Translations under genes and position numbers: made by a program | Shown here: in pieces, positions 5,111 through 5,112 of the stretch | Layout: the number at the start of each line of letters is the position of its first letter | Position numbering within the stretch: the first letter of the stretch is position 1 | Notes under the pieces: generated by a model | What the model was told of the DNA's origin: nothing | What the model saw: the letters and a program-made list of their open reading frames with translations, nothing else | The model's database searches: none | Origin: Pseudomonadota bacterium | Lineage (GTDB): Bacteria; Pseudomonadota; Gammaproteobacteria; Xanthomonadales; Xanthomonadaceae | Assembly: GCA_023457475.1 (NCBI GenBank) | Contig: JAEWLO010000006.1 | Coordinates: 1 to 5,112, forward strand | Direction of reading: 5' to 3' | DNA: 5,112 bases

Positions 5111-5112
5111 AT

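Larger units (their letters stand above)
4939..5112. other. Non-coding stretch after the minisatellite
   Basis: I find no credible gene here. GC content drops around 4976-5040 (AT-richer, for example around ACACTATTACC at 5028-5037), which could be the upstream region of a gene beyond the window, but no well-spaced -35/-10 pair stands out. A small hairpin GTCG/CGAC lies at 4948-4960. Together with 4640-4725, which is also featureless, this makes 473 bases without a gene. Confidence 0.4.

Overview
The window is GC-rich chromosomal DNA from a gammaproteobacterium, most likely Xanthomonadaceae and possibly Stenotrophomonas. The clue is a GTAG-headed REP-type palindrome at 1719-1741 that resembles the SMAG repeats of Stenotrophomonas maltophilia. 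Codon use in all genes is strongly biased to G/C at third positions. The genus assignment is an inference from memory of these repeats, not a database match.

Left part (1-1110, minus strand): a probable two-gene transcript. A 2-oxo-4-pentenoate-hydratase / fumarylacetoacetase-fold enzyme (289-1110, proposed TTG start) is followed 36 bases later by a TRAP-type substrate-binding protein (1-252, cut by the window edge). The binding protein carries both a twin-arginine motif and a lipobox. A good sigma-70 promoter (TTGCCA, 17-base spacer, TATACA) sits at 1163-1191, and an imperfect palindrome around ACCGGT fills its spacer, so it may be an operator.

Middle part (1263-3943, plus strand): two exported alpha/beta-hydrolases overlap by 4 bases (ATGA). 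The first is a Sec-type, acetyl-xylan-esterase/BD-FAE-like hydrolase. The second is a Tat-type, type-B carboxylesterase. Both show complete Ser-acid-His triads. The layout suggests that esters are cleaved outside the cytoplasm, an organic acid is captured by the TRAP system, and a 2-oxo acid is processed by the hydratase. The actual substrate cannot be read from the sequence. The REP-like palindrome lies in frame inside the first hydrolase.

Right part (3944-5112): a separate thiol (cysteine) dioxygenase gene (4049-4639) with no Shine-Dalgarno sequence and a TAGACT box placed for leaderless transcription. It is followed by 473 bases without a credible gene. That stretch holds a G-rich minisatellite built from diverged 16-23-base-spaced units, three 17-base units and nine 8-base units, and then short hairpins near the end of the window.
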